Origin: a virus
Direction: 5' to 3' (one strand)
IMG/VR virus record: IMGVR_UViG_3300031576_000207
Location: 1 to 34,532 of that record
Length of the DNA: 34,532 nucleotides
How positions within the stretch are numbered: the first letter of the stretch is position 1; each line of letters starts with the position of its first letter. Positions 22,984-30,770 of this stretch are shown one piece after another. The position numbers were made by a program, and so were the translations under genes. The notes below the pieces were generated by a model. That model did no database searches. It was not told the DNA's origin and saw only the letters and a program-made list of their open reading frames with translations.

Positions 22984-25900
22984 CCAGTCCGGCAAGGTCG
23001 AGAAAGCATTTGAATTCTCGCGTAATTTCCAACTGCGTGATTATTTGGATTCATTCAAAGAAATTCCACAAATTAATTTTACCGAATTTGACATCATTGT
23101 TTCCGGGAAGGTCGTTAAGGACTTCAATGAATTTGTGAACGATGGTGATGAAATCATCGTAACGCCAAAGATCGGAGATCCGGGAACAATTTTCGGAGTT
23201 ATTGCGACAGTGGCCACGGCATTAGGAGCTTCGGCAACAACCGCGGCCACGATCGCGGCCATCGGCACGGTTCTGGCCGTTGGCGCAACATTAGCGGCCA
23301 TTGGCTATTCGATTTATTCGGCATTTCAAAGACCGAGTTTACCCGGGTTTGGTGGTATCTCCGGAGGTGGTGGTCTTGATGAAGGATCTCCGACGTACGG
23401 ATGGGAAGGGGGCCGGACGCTCAGTGACGTTAACGTCCCGGTTCCCATTATCTACGGCCGTCATAAAGTTTATGGTAATGTGATCAACGAGTACATTCAT
23501 TCCGATGGCGATAAGCATTTCTTAAATATGCTGGTCGCCTTGGGAGAGGGTGAGATTAATTCAATCAGCGATTTAAAACTGAATGACAATCCCATTGCCA
23601 ATTTTCAAGGGGTGAGTTTCGTTTCCCGCATGGGAACAAATAATCAGACGATCATTCCCAATTTTGAAGACCTTCACAACTTAATCGACGTTAACGTCCA
23701 ACTGCTTAAAAATAATGCGTATGTTTATACGACCATCGATAATGACGTTGAAGCATTCGAGATTAGGTTTGTTTTGCCGTCAGGATTATTTCAACAGAAT
23801 GCGGACAATGGAGAAATCGTGAGCTGGTCGGTAACGTACCGGGTTGAGTATAAATTAACGACTTCCGGCACGTGGATTGATTTAGGTTTAATGTCCATCA
23901 CCGATAAAAGGCGAGCGTCATTCTTTCGGGTATTCCGCAAAGACGGTTTAACGGCCGGTAAATACGATATCCGCGTCACAAAAACTTCCGACGACTCAAC
24001 ACTTTCTCCAGCCAGGACAGGGGATTTCTATTTGTCCCAAATCGATGAAATTAAAACGGATGATCTGATTTATCCCAACACAGCTTTGGTCGCCATCGAG
24101 GCGTTGGCTTATGAACAGCTTAACGGACGTCGGCCAAAGTTTTCATGCATTGTGGAAGGAAAGAAAATTTCTATCCCTAAGGTGATGAACGGCGGCAATG
24201 AGGTTGATTGGGAGGATTATTACTGGGACCAGGCTTCCGGTCAGTACAAATTATTTTCCGGCGGAACGGTATTAAGCTGGGACGGTTCAACGTATGTCGA
24301 TAAATTCAGCGCGAATCCGGTCTGGTGTTTTAAAAATTTAATCACGAAGACCCGTTACGGCCTGGGTGAGTTTATTTCCTCGAGCTTGCTCGACAATACT
24401 CTCATGCTCGAGCTTTCCCGGTATTGCGAGGAAAAAGTCCCGGATGGAAACGGCGGATTTGAGAAGCGATTCAGGTTGGATGTCGTCATCGATAGTTTTA
24501 CGAAATCATTGGATCTGATTCAGCAGTTGGCCGCGACGTTTAACGCGTTTCAGTATTATTCGGCTGGTACGGTTAAATTGGGGATTGATAAAGAGGAGAC
24601 ACCGGTTCAAATCTTTGGGATGGGGAATATTATCGAGAACTCATTTCGGCAGATTTGGAAGTCGGTCAAAGATATTCCCAATGAGGTGGAGGTGCAGTTT
24701 CTCGATCACGATAAAGATTATGAGCAGGAGACGATTTCGTTACGTGATGAGACCGCCTTAAACAGCGGGGACCCGGTACGAACCCATCGGATCAGACTTT
24801 ATTGCACCGGGGTTGCTCAGGTCTTAAGGGTGGCACGGTATGCTCTTAACGTTGCCAAGAATGTTACGCGCAGCTGTTTTTTCCGTGCCGGCATTGATGC
24901 GATCGCCTGTCAGGTCGGCGATTTGATCGGAGTTTCTCATGATGTCCCGCAGTGGGGTTTTAGCGGCCGGGTGAAGGCAAATTCCACAACGACGCTGGTT
25001 AAGTTGGACCGTGAAGTGATTATCGAAAATGGCAAGACGTATAAAATTCAAATCAGATTTGCCGATGATACCGTTGAGGAAAGGACAGTTTCATCGGCAC
25101 CGGGGACTTACACTCAGGTTCAGGTCTCAAGCGCGTTTTCTCAAGTCCCGGCCGATTACGATGTCTATTCCTTCGGAGAGACGAATATCGTCACCAAACC
25201 TTTCCGGATTTACGCCATGCGCCGGACAGAGCACGACGAGGTTGAGATTGAGTGTGTGGAATATATCGAAGCGGTGTACGACGATTCGGCCGTCACAATC
25301 CCGCAGACGAACTATTCCGCGTTAAGCCGCGAAATACCTGATGTTAGCAATTTAACGGCCGTTGAGAAAAACGTTAGGCTCAAAGACGGAACCATCGGAA
25401 GCATCATCGAAGTTTATTTTTCGCGACCGGATCGAACAACGTACGCCATAAACCAGTTCTCTTATGCAAAAATATATTTTTCCGATAATTTCGGGGCCTC
25501 TTGGATATTTGCCGGTAGCACATTTTCTGATTCGTTCGCAATCACAGAAGGCATTCAGGCCGGGAAAACCTACAAGGTTGCCGTAGCCAGCACTTCCGCT
25601 GATGGCGCGGAGAATGCGATCGCCGATTCCCCTCAGGTTTCGATTACGGCCTTAGGAAAACTGGCCCCGCCCAGTAACGTGACTGGGTTCGATGTTCAAC
25701 AGCGCGGCGATCGATTGCGCTTTTCCTGGAACCCTATAACCGATGGCGATCTGGCCCGGTACATCATCAAGAAAGGCGGGGATTGGCCAACGGGACAAAC
25801 CATCGCGGAAAAAGTCGACGTCACGGAATTTGAATATCCAATCGGAACCATTGGTGAGCAAACGTACATGATCAAAGCCATCGACACCTCCGGTAATGAA

Positions 25901-26659
25901 AGCGTGTCATCGGCAACGGATACTTTGACGGTCATTCCACCGCCGGAAGGAAATTTTGTCGTGCAATTGGATCCCTGGGCGCAGAACCGCGAGTATAAGC
26001 TCACCAATATTGATCGCATTCAATTGAATCTTTTTGATCCCGCTTATGCACGGGATGTTTTTGTTTTAAAAACTCAAGACACGTGGGCAGACGTAGATGG
26101 TCAGGATTGGGAAGGATTGAATCTCGGTAATAAACTGGTAGAGGCCTCCGGAGAGATTGAGCAAATTGAGCCGATCGATCTTGGCGTCATATTCGAGTTT
26201 AATCTTTTATTGGACATCCTATTTAATAATGTCGCTGGCGGATCGATAACGGTGCAGGTTTCAACCAGCGAGAACGGGACGACATTTACGGCCTTTGCGG
26301 ATATCAACCCGGAAGAAAATTATCGGGCCAGGTATGTCAAATTTAAAATCATCATTGAGACTTCCAACACGGATAATCAGGTTTTCTTTTACGCGGCGAC
26401 GATATTCATCGATTCGCCAACGGCAAAACAATTTCCGTTTCGGGACGTTGCCATTGCCATCGGCGGTTCAACAATAGTTTTTCGTGATGATTTTACACAG
26501 ATTCCGCGTGTACGCGGATTGGTTGTCACTAATGGCATCTTAGGAATTCCACAGATTACGGCTTTGAGCATAACCAGCATGACGGTCAAGGTCTGGGATC
26601 CGATTACGGCAGCTTATATCGGCACAGCCGAAGTCAGCGGGGAGGTCGTTGGGGCGTGA
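22949..26659 (+). CDS. Central tail tip/host specificity protein, I-J fusion (gpJ-like)
   Basis: 1236 aa (lambda gpJ 1132). Residues 1-76 form a ubiquitin-like beta-grasp (FQLRDYLDSFKEIP...IIVSGKVVKDFNEFVNDGDEIIV) and 82-124 a hydrophobic Ala-rich segment, the arrangement of lambda gpI, here joined to gpJ. From about 145 comes the J core (EGGRTLSDVNVPVPIIYGRHKV...LALGEGEINSISDLKLND-like), with tail-hub domains to about 790. Two FN3-like domains follow (about 795-904 and 906-1000), then a discoidin-like beta domain (about 1010-1160, with VQVSTSENGTTF and RYVKFKI). It forms the trimeric tip that binds the receptor and plugs the tube; the hydrophobic segment may insert in the membrane during injection. 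The start lies 35 nt inside the peptidase gene. Confidence 0.9.
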   Translation: MIKIKYYPIRFDQSGKVEKAFEFSRNFQLRDYLDSFKEIPQINFTEFDIIVSGKVVKDFNEFVNDGDEIIVTPKIGDPGTIFGVIATVATALGASATTAATIAAIGTVLAVGATLAAIGYSIYSAFQRPSLPGFGGISGGGGLDEGSPTYGWEGGRTLSDVNVPVPIIYGRHKVYGNVINEYIHSDGDKHFLNMLVALGEGEINSISDLKLNDNPIANFQGVSFVSRMGTNNQTIIPNFEDLHNLIDVNVQLLKNNAYVYTTIDNDVEAFEIRFVLPSGLFQQNADNGEIVSWSVTYRVEYKLTTSGTWIDLGLMSITDKRRASFFRVFRKDGLTAGKYDIRVTKTSDDSTLSPARTGDFYLSQIDEIKTDDLIYPNTALVAIEALAYEQLNGRRPKFSCIVEGKKISIPKVMNGGNEVDWEDYYWDQASGQYKLFSGGTVLSWDGSTYVDKFSANPVWCFKNLITKTRYGLGEFISSSLLDNTLMLELSRYCEEKVPDGNGGFEKRFRLDVVIDSFTKSLDLIQQLAATFNAFQYYSAGTVKLGIDKEETPVQIFGMGNIIENSFRQIWKSVKDIPNEVEVQFLDHDKDYEQETISLRDETALNSGDPVRTHRIRLYCTGVAQVLRVARYALNVAKNVTRSCFFRAGIDAIACQVGDLIGVSHDVPQWGFSGRVKANSTTTLVKLDREVIIENGKTYKIQIRFADDTVEERTVSSAPGTYTQVQVSSAFSQVPADYDVYSFGETNIVTKPFRIYAMRRTEHDEVEIECVEYIEAVYDDSAVTIPQTNYSALSREIPDVSNLTAVEKNVRLKDGTIGSIIEVYFSRPDRTTYAINQFSYAKIYFSDNFGASWIFAGSTFSDSFAITEGIQAGKTYKVAVASTSADGAENAIADSPQVSITALGKLAPPSNVTGFDVQQRGDRLRFSWNPITDGDLARYIIKKGGDWPTGQTIAEKVDVTEFEYPIGTIGEQTYMIKAIDTSGNESVSSATDTLTVIPPPEGNFVVQLDPWAQNREYKLTNIDRIQLNLFDPAYARDVFVLKTQDTWADVDGQDWEGLNLGNKLVEASGEIEQIEPIDLGVIFEFNLLLDILFNNVAGGSITVQVSTSENGTTFTAFADINPEENYRARYVKFKIIIETSNTDNQVFFYAATIFIDSPTAKQFPFRDVAIAIGGSTIVFRDDFTQIPRVRGLVVTNGILGIPQITALSITSMTVKVWDPITAAYIGTAEVSGEVVGA

Positions 26660-27063
26660 TGGGCTATTGCGTGGCATTAAAGAGAATGGTGGAAATGGCG
26701 GAGGTGGAAACAATTCAACTGCCGGATTTGTCGTTTGTTCATCGGGGTAAATTTACCGACGATAAAGGTAAGGTGCATGTGATTCATCGCAAGGTTTATC
26801 CTCAAGAAATTATTATCGATCATACCGGACATCATTTCCCGAATGAAGTTCATGTCGGACAAAAAACTCCTGAGAAGATTTTTCAGGAGCCGGTGGGCCA
26901 ACTCATTATTGTCGATGGAAAGAATATCAAGACCGTTCACGCAGACGGCAAACTCAAAACCAGGGAAGAATTGGAAGCGGAGGTTAAAAGAGATGAGAAA
27001 GTTACTAAAGTTTCTGGCAATTCTGACATTAATAAGCCAGGTCTCACTAAGCCGGGCAGATGA
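26656..27063 (+). CDS. Hypothetical protein between J and tail fibre (about 135 aa)
   Basis: GTG 26656 (or ATG 26659) overlaps the stop of the J-like gene; ATG 26686 is another possible start. The sequence contains ETIQLPDLSFVHRGKFTDDKGK, repeated His residues (HVIHRKVYPQEIIIDHTGHHFPNEVH) and a Lys-rich C-terminus. Clustered His might bind metal, as in some fibre proteins, but no family is recognised. The 3' end overlaps the tail-fibre start by 71 nt, and that stretch encodes the fibre's signal peptide in another frame. Probably a tail-tip or fibre-attachment protein by position. Confidence 0.65.
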   Translation: MMGYCVALKRMVEMAEVETIQLPDLSFVHRGKFTDDKGKVHVIHRKVYPQEIIIDHTGHHFPNEVHVGQKTPEKIFQEPVGQLIIVDGKNIKTVHADGKLKTREELEAEVKRDEKVTKVSGNSDINKPGLTKPGR

Positions 27064-28948
27064 GGTTAGATATCAATCGGACTGGAATTTCCCCAGGGAT
27101 GTCATCAGCCGGGAAGATTTCCGGTCGACGTTGCGAGGACTCAACCAAATGGATCTGGGGCCTTTGCGTGCCTCAGCCAAATTTGTTTTGGATCAAATGG
27201 AATATTCTTCCAATGCCTCGGTTCAAGCTCAGTATTCCGGAACTGGTGTGACGATAACAACCGAGTCGTCGATTAAACAGGAAGGAAGTTATTCTCTCAA
27301 GGCCGTTATCGATGGGACAAACGATCGGAATTTTTCAAGGACGTTTAGCACAAACCTTTTGGGATTTCAATCGATCACCGTTTGGACCAGATCAACGGCC
27401 ACATCTTCGGCGATTCAGTTTTTCTTAAGCGACGGCACGAATTCATCCTATTGGAATGTTACGACCGATTCTTCAGCCAATACCTGGAAACAGCACACAT
27501 TGACATTGGCCTCACCGGACGCGAATTCCGGATCCCCGGCAAATTTATCTGCGATCGCATCGTACGGGTACCGCCTTCTGGATGCGTCAGCGACGTATTA
27601 TTTCGATACGATTAAAGCCATCGTGGGGATGAAAGTGGCCGTGCGGGGGACGAATTTAGGTTCGTATTATCGGCATGTTTATTTGGGGGTGTCGCCTTTA
27701 TTGGTCGACACGCAGGCATCGCCGACAATTACAGCTCCATCGGCAAATCCTCGTTACGACATTTTATTGATTGATACTTCAGGAACATTATCCTGGGTGA
27801 CCGGGACGGAATCAGCCAGTCCGACGATTCCCTGGAGTTCAATAGCGCGTAACAAAATTCCCCTAGCGATTGTTTATTGCAAGACGACGATGACTAAAGT
27901 TTTGGATTATGAAGATAAAGATACCGACGCCAATCAGGGATATATTTTTGCAGACGTCCGTCCGTTTATAAATCTTTCGATGGGCTGGGCCAAAGGAGTG
28001 GATGTTGCCAGCGCGTCAACAACGACGCTGGGCAATGATGGGAATGTGTTTGATATTACAGGAACAACTCAGATCAATACGATCACGGCCAAACCGGCCG
28101 GGGAATGTGTTTTCCTTCAATTCGATGGAATATTGACCGTCAAAGACGGCACCGGGAATCTGAAGTTAAACGGTGATTTCCAGACGGCCGCTGAATCCAC
28201 CTTGACGCTATGTTCGGATGGGACTAATTGGAATGAATTCGCCCGCCAGCCGACGGCATCGACATTTCTGGGATTGACGGATACGCCTTCGAGTTATTCC
28301 GGGCAGGCTTTGAAATACACCAGAGTCAATTCCGGGGAGACAGCGATTGAATTTGTCGCGGATCCGTTTAATACAACCTCTGGCCACGATCATGATGGTA
28401 CGGATTCAAAAAAAGTTTTAGCCACTAATCTCGACCCGACGGGAATAACGGACGGGCATTTTGTTAAACGTAGCGGGTCAGCGTTGGCAGGAGTCGCCCT
28501 GTCTCAGCCAAAACACAGATTCTCAGTTTATTCTAATACTCAATCTGTCGATTCAGGGGGGAGCGGTCCAGTTAAAGTTAAATTCGATGTGGAAGAATTT
28601 GATGAGGGTGGAAATTTTGACCCTGCAACCAATTATCGATTTACGGCTCCGGTGACGGGTAAGTATTTGATTGGCGTGACGGTCAGGATTCAAACTGCCG
28701 GTTTCAGTTTTTATGTGGATTTGTATAAGAACGGTTCGTCATTCAAAAGGGTCGGCAATGGAACTGATGTGGATGCCAATGATTACATGACTGTCTCGGC
28801 TACTTTTATCCTGAGTTTAAATTCCGGAGATTACCTGGAGGTTTATTTCGGGAAAGATACGGGTGCGGCCGGGAGTATTGCGACCGGCACAGGACAAGCA
28901 AACTCGTCATTTTGCGGGACTCTTTTAGAAGATATTTCTGGCCTATGA
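26993..28948 (+). CDS. Tail fibre with signal peptide and C1q-like tip
   Basis: 651 aa from ATG 26993; the open frame extends back to 26843 but that part overlaps the upstream gene and looks like shadow. It begins RKLLKFLAILTLISQVSLSRA-D, a clear signal peptide. Domains: a jelly-roll region resembling a carbohydrate-binding module (about 70-205, KQEGSYSLKAVIDGT to YYFDTIKA), a beta middle, the fibre motif FLGLTDTPSSYSGQALKY (about 425-445), DGHFVKRSG, and a C1q/TNF-like jelly roll (about 505-651, RFTAPVTGKYLIGVTVRI, SGDYLEVYFGKD). C1q-like tips trimerise and bind receptors. An export signal on a tail fibre is unexpected. The stop overlaps the next ATG (ATGA). Confidence 0.85.
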   Translation: MRKLLKFLAILTLISQVSLSRADEVRYQSDWNFPRDVISREDFRSTLRGLNQMDLGPLRASAKFVLDQMEYSSNASVQAQYSGTGVTITTESSIKQEGSYSLKAVIDGTNDRNFSRTFSTNLLGFQSITVWTRSTATSSAIQFFLSDGTNSSYWNVTTDSSANTWKQHTLTLASPDANSGSPANLSAIASYGYRLLDASATYYFDTIKAIVGMKVAVRGTNLGSYYRHVYLGVSPLLVDTQASPTITAPSANPRYDILLIDTSGTLSWVTGTESASPTIPWSSIARNKIPLAIVYCKTTMTKVLDYEDKDTDANQGYIFADVRPFINLSMGWAKGVDVASASTTTLGNDGNVFDITGTTQINTITAKPAGECVFLQFDGILTVKDGTGNLKLNGDFQTAAESTLTLCSDGTNWNEFARQPTASTFLGLTDTPSSYSGQALKYTRVNSGETAIEFVADPFNTTSGHDHDGTDSKKVLATNLDPTGITDGHFVKRSGSALAGVALSQPKHRFSVYSNTQSVDSGGSGPVKVKFDVEEFDEGGNFDPATNYRFTAPVTGKYLIGVTVRIQTAGFSFYVDLYKNGSSFKRVGNGTDVDANDYMTVSATFILSLNSGDYLEVYFGKDTGAAGSIATGTGQANSSFCGTLLEDISGL

Positions 28949-29244
28949 GTCAAGGTGACGGAAAATTAGTTTGGTGGTTAATGGGGATTTTTGCGTTGAT
29001 CATTATTGGCGGGGCGGGTTTCTTCGGGAGTACGTTGTATGGTTCCGTGAAGTCTCTGGAAGCATCGATGACGGCCAAAGGAGAGAGGATCGTCACCCTC
29101 GAAAGCAGCTACAGTTTTATTTCCCAGCGGTTGAATAGAATTGAAGACACCCTCGATGATGTGGCTGGGAAGGTTTCGGAGATTTATCACGAGTATAAGA
29201 AGGATCGGGATTACGGGTCCCGGCGGATGAATAAACCAAAATAG
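28945..29244 (+). CDS. Small membrane-anchored coiled-coil protein (lysis-related?)
   Basis: The ATG at 28945 overlaps the fibre stop and is preferred to an upstream start. 99 aa: a short cytoplasmic N-terminus (MSQGDGK), one membrane segment (LVWWLMGIFALIIIGGAGFF, about 8-27), then a charged helix with heptad-like spacing (VKSLEASMTAKGERIVTLE...LNRIEDTLDDVAGKVSEI) and a basic end. An N-in single-pass protein with a coiled coil resembles inner-membrane spanins (Rz type) or phage membrane accessory proteins. Its place after the fibre and before a holin-like gene supports a lysis role, but this is inference. Confidence 0.65.
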   Translation: MSQGDGKLVWWLMGIFALIIIGGAGFFGSTLYGSVKSLEASMTAKGERIVTLESSYSFISQRLNRIEDTLDDVAGKVSEIYHEYKKDRDYGSRRMNKPK

Positions 29245-29257
29245 GAGGAATTTCTCA

Positions 29258-29476
29258 ATGAATCCAATCGATTATCTCAACAATTTTGCACAACAACACG
29301 CGTGGATCGGCTTGGCGATTGCTATCATCATCGCCGTCCATACCGGGCTCAAGGCCTTGCGTGATGCGATTGATAGCACACCGCAAACCGACGACAACTG
29401 GTTTGAACGGATCGTGACGATCATGGGCAAGATCACCGGTTATCTGGCAGGGTTTCGCGCTAAACGAAACCCCTAG
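29258..29476 (+). CDS. Small holin-like membrane protein (72 aa)
   Basis: ATG 29258 with AGGAGG 9 nt upstream. A short N-terminus (MNPIDYLNNFAQQH), one hydrophobic helix (AWIGLAIAIIIAVHTGLKAL, about 15-34), an acidic loop (DSTPQTDDNW) and a second amphipathic stretch (FERIVTIMGKITGYLAGF) ending in a basic tail RAKRNP. Size, topology and basic tail fit a class of small phage holins, and the neighbour is a membrane coiled-coil protein. No endolysin follows, which weakens the call. Confidence 0.6.
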   Translation: MNPIDYLNNFAQQHAWIGLAIAIIIAVHTGLKALRDAIDSTPQTDDNWFERIVTIMGKITGYLAGFRAKRNP

Positions 29477-29502
29477 ACGTCCTCCCATTAAAATACCGCA
29501 TC

Positions 29503-29736
29503 TTGGCGAGGACAATTCTTTTCCTGTGCGGATTTAGAATTTACCGTCAGAGATTTGGTAGTGCGGGTTTTTGGATTGTGACAGATAAACCATTGCCTCG
29601 AGAAATTCATGACGAGGATATCGTGCTTGAAAATAAAAATGCTCAGAAAGGCCAGATCAGAAAAGTGAAATTAGTTTGTGATGGTGAAGAAGGCCGGGTG
29701 AAATGCCGGTGGGTTTTTGACGTTCAGAAAACATAA
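29503..29736 (+). CDS. Hypothetical small protein, start uncertain
   Basis: The frame from TTG 29503 to TAA 29736 encodes up to 77 aa (GFRIYRQRFGSAGFWIVTDKPLPRE and onward) with alternating charged and aromatic residues and a beta-like end (KVKLVCDGEEGRVKCRWVFDV). No ATG, GTG or clear ribosome binding site marks the start, and the frame is open further upstream. The downstream part looks protein-like. It follows the holin-like gene in a region of accessory genes. Function unknown. Confidence 0.4.
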   Translation: MARTILFLCGFRIYRQRFGSAGFWIVTDKPLPREIHDEDIVLENKNAQKGQIRKVKLVCDGEEGRVKCRWVFDVQKT

Positions 29737-29773
29737 ATGCCTTGCCAATCGTTGAGAACTATGGCCTACTTGC

Positions 29774-29792
29774 CCCCTCAATGAGGGGTTTT
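29774..29792 (+). other. Hairpin with T tract overlapping a ribosome binding site
   Basis: CCCCTCA-A-TGAGGGG is a perfect 7-bp inverted repeat (6 bp with a 3-nt loop as RNA) followed by TTTT. It resembles a small terminator. Its right arm GAGGGG (29783-29788) is also the only ribosome binding site for ATG 29796, so folding would hide it. Confidence 0.55.
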
Positions 29793-29795
29793 AAC

Positions 29796-30062
29796 ATGGT
29801 TAAAAAAAATATGACAGTTGAAAAGTCGCGGTATATTTGCGTTAGCATCGATGGAATGGAAGTGTACACCGAGAACATCTCCGCGGCTGGGTCGATGAAG
29901 GATCAACTTTCGGCCGCGAAATTGCGTTTGCGGGAAATCCAACGCGTAATGCCCCTGGGGCAGTGGTCGATACGGATTGAACAACAATGGCCGAAAAAAG
30001 ACGCGCGGCACTTTCAGTGGATCGATGTCGCGTCCGGTAAACTTGAAGAACGGATAATGTAA
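29796..30062 (+). CDS. Hypothetical phage protein (88 aa)
   Basis: ATG 29796 has GAGGGG 7 nt upstream and is preferred to a TTG 54 nt earlier. The product (MVKKNMTVEKSRYICVSIDGME...) has beta strands at the start, a helix SAAKLRLREIQRVMPL and a Trp-containing end (WSIRIEQQWPKKDARHFQWID), suggesting a small alpha/beta fold. No membrane segment, no known motif. A second strong site (GAGAGGAGAT) follows it for the next gene. Function unknown. Confidence 0.6.
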   Translation: MVKKNMTVEKSRYICVSIDGMEVYTENISAAGSMKDQLSAAKLRLREIQRVMPLGQWSIRIEQQWPKKDARHFQWIDVASGKLEERIM

Positions 30063-30083
30063 ACAACAAGAGAGGAGATCAAC

Positions 30084-30332
30084 GTGGTTAAAAAAGTGAA
30101 AAAGTCGAAACAAAAATTAGCGACTAAGGCGCCGGTGAATCATCCGGAAACCCGGCAGGCTTTGATGATAAAAGCAAAAGAACGAGGTATCAAGAATTTT
30201 CGGGTACTTAACAAAGTGGAGCTTGGCGCGGTCCTGGTCGAGGGTGTGACACCAGAACAAATTCAGGAAGTCGTCTCTGGGGCCGTTGCCAGATGGAAAT
30301 CCGGATGGGGTTCCAAAAAGGCCAAACAATGA
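30084..30332 (+). CDS. Small basic protein with Rho-N/SAP-like helix-extended-helix
   Basis: GTG start with AGAGGAGAT 6 nt upstream. 82 aa. Lys-rich N-terminus (VVKKVKKSKQKLATKA) and then RQALMIKAKERGIKNFRVLNKVELGAVLVEG, which matches the spacing of Rho-N/SAP-type motifs (a helix, a Gly-Ile turn, a strand-like link, a second helix). Such motifs bind RNA or DNA. The C-terminus is also basic (RWKSGWGSKKAKQ). A nucleic-acid binding accessory protein is likely. The stop overlaps the ATG of the next gene. Confidence 0.6.
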   Translation: MVKKVKKSKQKLATKAPVNHPETRQALMIKAKERGIKNFRVLNKVELGAVLVEGVTPEQIQEVVSGAVARWKSGWGSKKAKQ

Positions 30333-30667
30333 AGATTCGTGCGACGTTAGATATTGAAGTTGCGATGGGTGGTGTCTCGCATAACGGCACCGGATTGCAG
30401 GGCTATTTGCCATACGGGACAAGGTATGAGGAAATCGTCAGGGTGTTCGGTTCCCCTCAACAACGCAACTCACTGGACGGTAAAATCAAGTTGGAGTGGG
30501 TTGGAAGAATTTGCGGCCTTATTTTTACGATTTACGACTACAAATCGGGAGTCAATCCCAAAAATAACACCGATTGGCATATTGGCGGCCGTTTGAAGCT
30601 AACCGCCGATGTGTTGAATGCTTATTTTCAGTCTGTCCAATCAAAGCAAACGCTTCCCTTATCATAG
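30329..30667 (+). CDS. Hypothetical phage/accessory protein with WHIGG motif (112 aa)
   Basis: ATG 30329 overlaps the previous stop (ATGA) and is preferred to an in-frame start at 30293. The sequence has GVSHNGTGLQGYLPYGTRYEEIV, VFGSPQQRNSLDGKIKLEW and FTIYDYK followed by DWHIGG. Proteins with FGxP, an EW...IYDYK block and WHIGG occur, from memory, in many phages and plasmids with no assigned function. It ends the accessory region; a new promoter follows. Confidence 0.65.
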   Translation: MKIRATLDIEVAMGGVSHNGTGLQGYLPYGTRYEEIVRVFGSPQQRNSLDGKIKLEWVGRICGLIFTIYDYKSGVNPKNNTDWHIGGRLKLTADVLNAYFQSVQSKQTLPLS

Positions 30668-30690
30668 GTTCACAGCCTAATTCCGGTATA

Positions 30691-30770
30691 TTTCCGTGGT
30701 ATAATTTACATGGATTAAAGAGTATTAATATTTCTTTAACTTTTCTATAAAAAACTAAAAGCCACGGAAA
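30691..30770 (+). promoter_or_regulatory. Extended -10 promoter with flanking inverted repeat
   Basis: TGG-TATAAT at 30697-30705 is a perfect extended -10; no good -35 is seen at 17 bp (CTAATT). Transcription would start near 30712, 58 nt before the ATG. A perfect 9-bp inverted repeat, TTTCCGTGG (30691-30699) and CCACGGAAA (30762-30770), brackets the promoter and leader; the right copy ends on the A of the start codon. This may be a pair of operator half sites. The leader between is very AT-rich. Confidence 0.65.

Noticed and set aside
26843-26992. Longer start of the tail fibre gene
   Set aside because: The added 50 residues are Arg/Lys-rich, overlap the preceding gene, and would bury the signal peptide.
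27382-27615. 77-aa frame inside the tail fibre gene
   Set aside because: Overlaps conserved fibre domains in another frame with no ribosome binding site.
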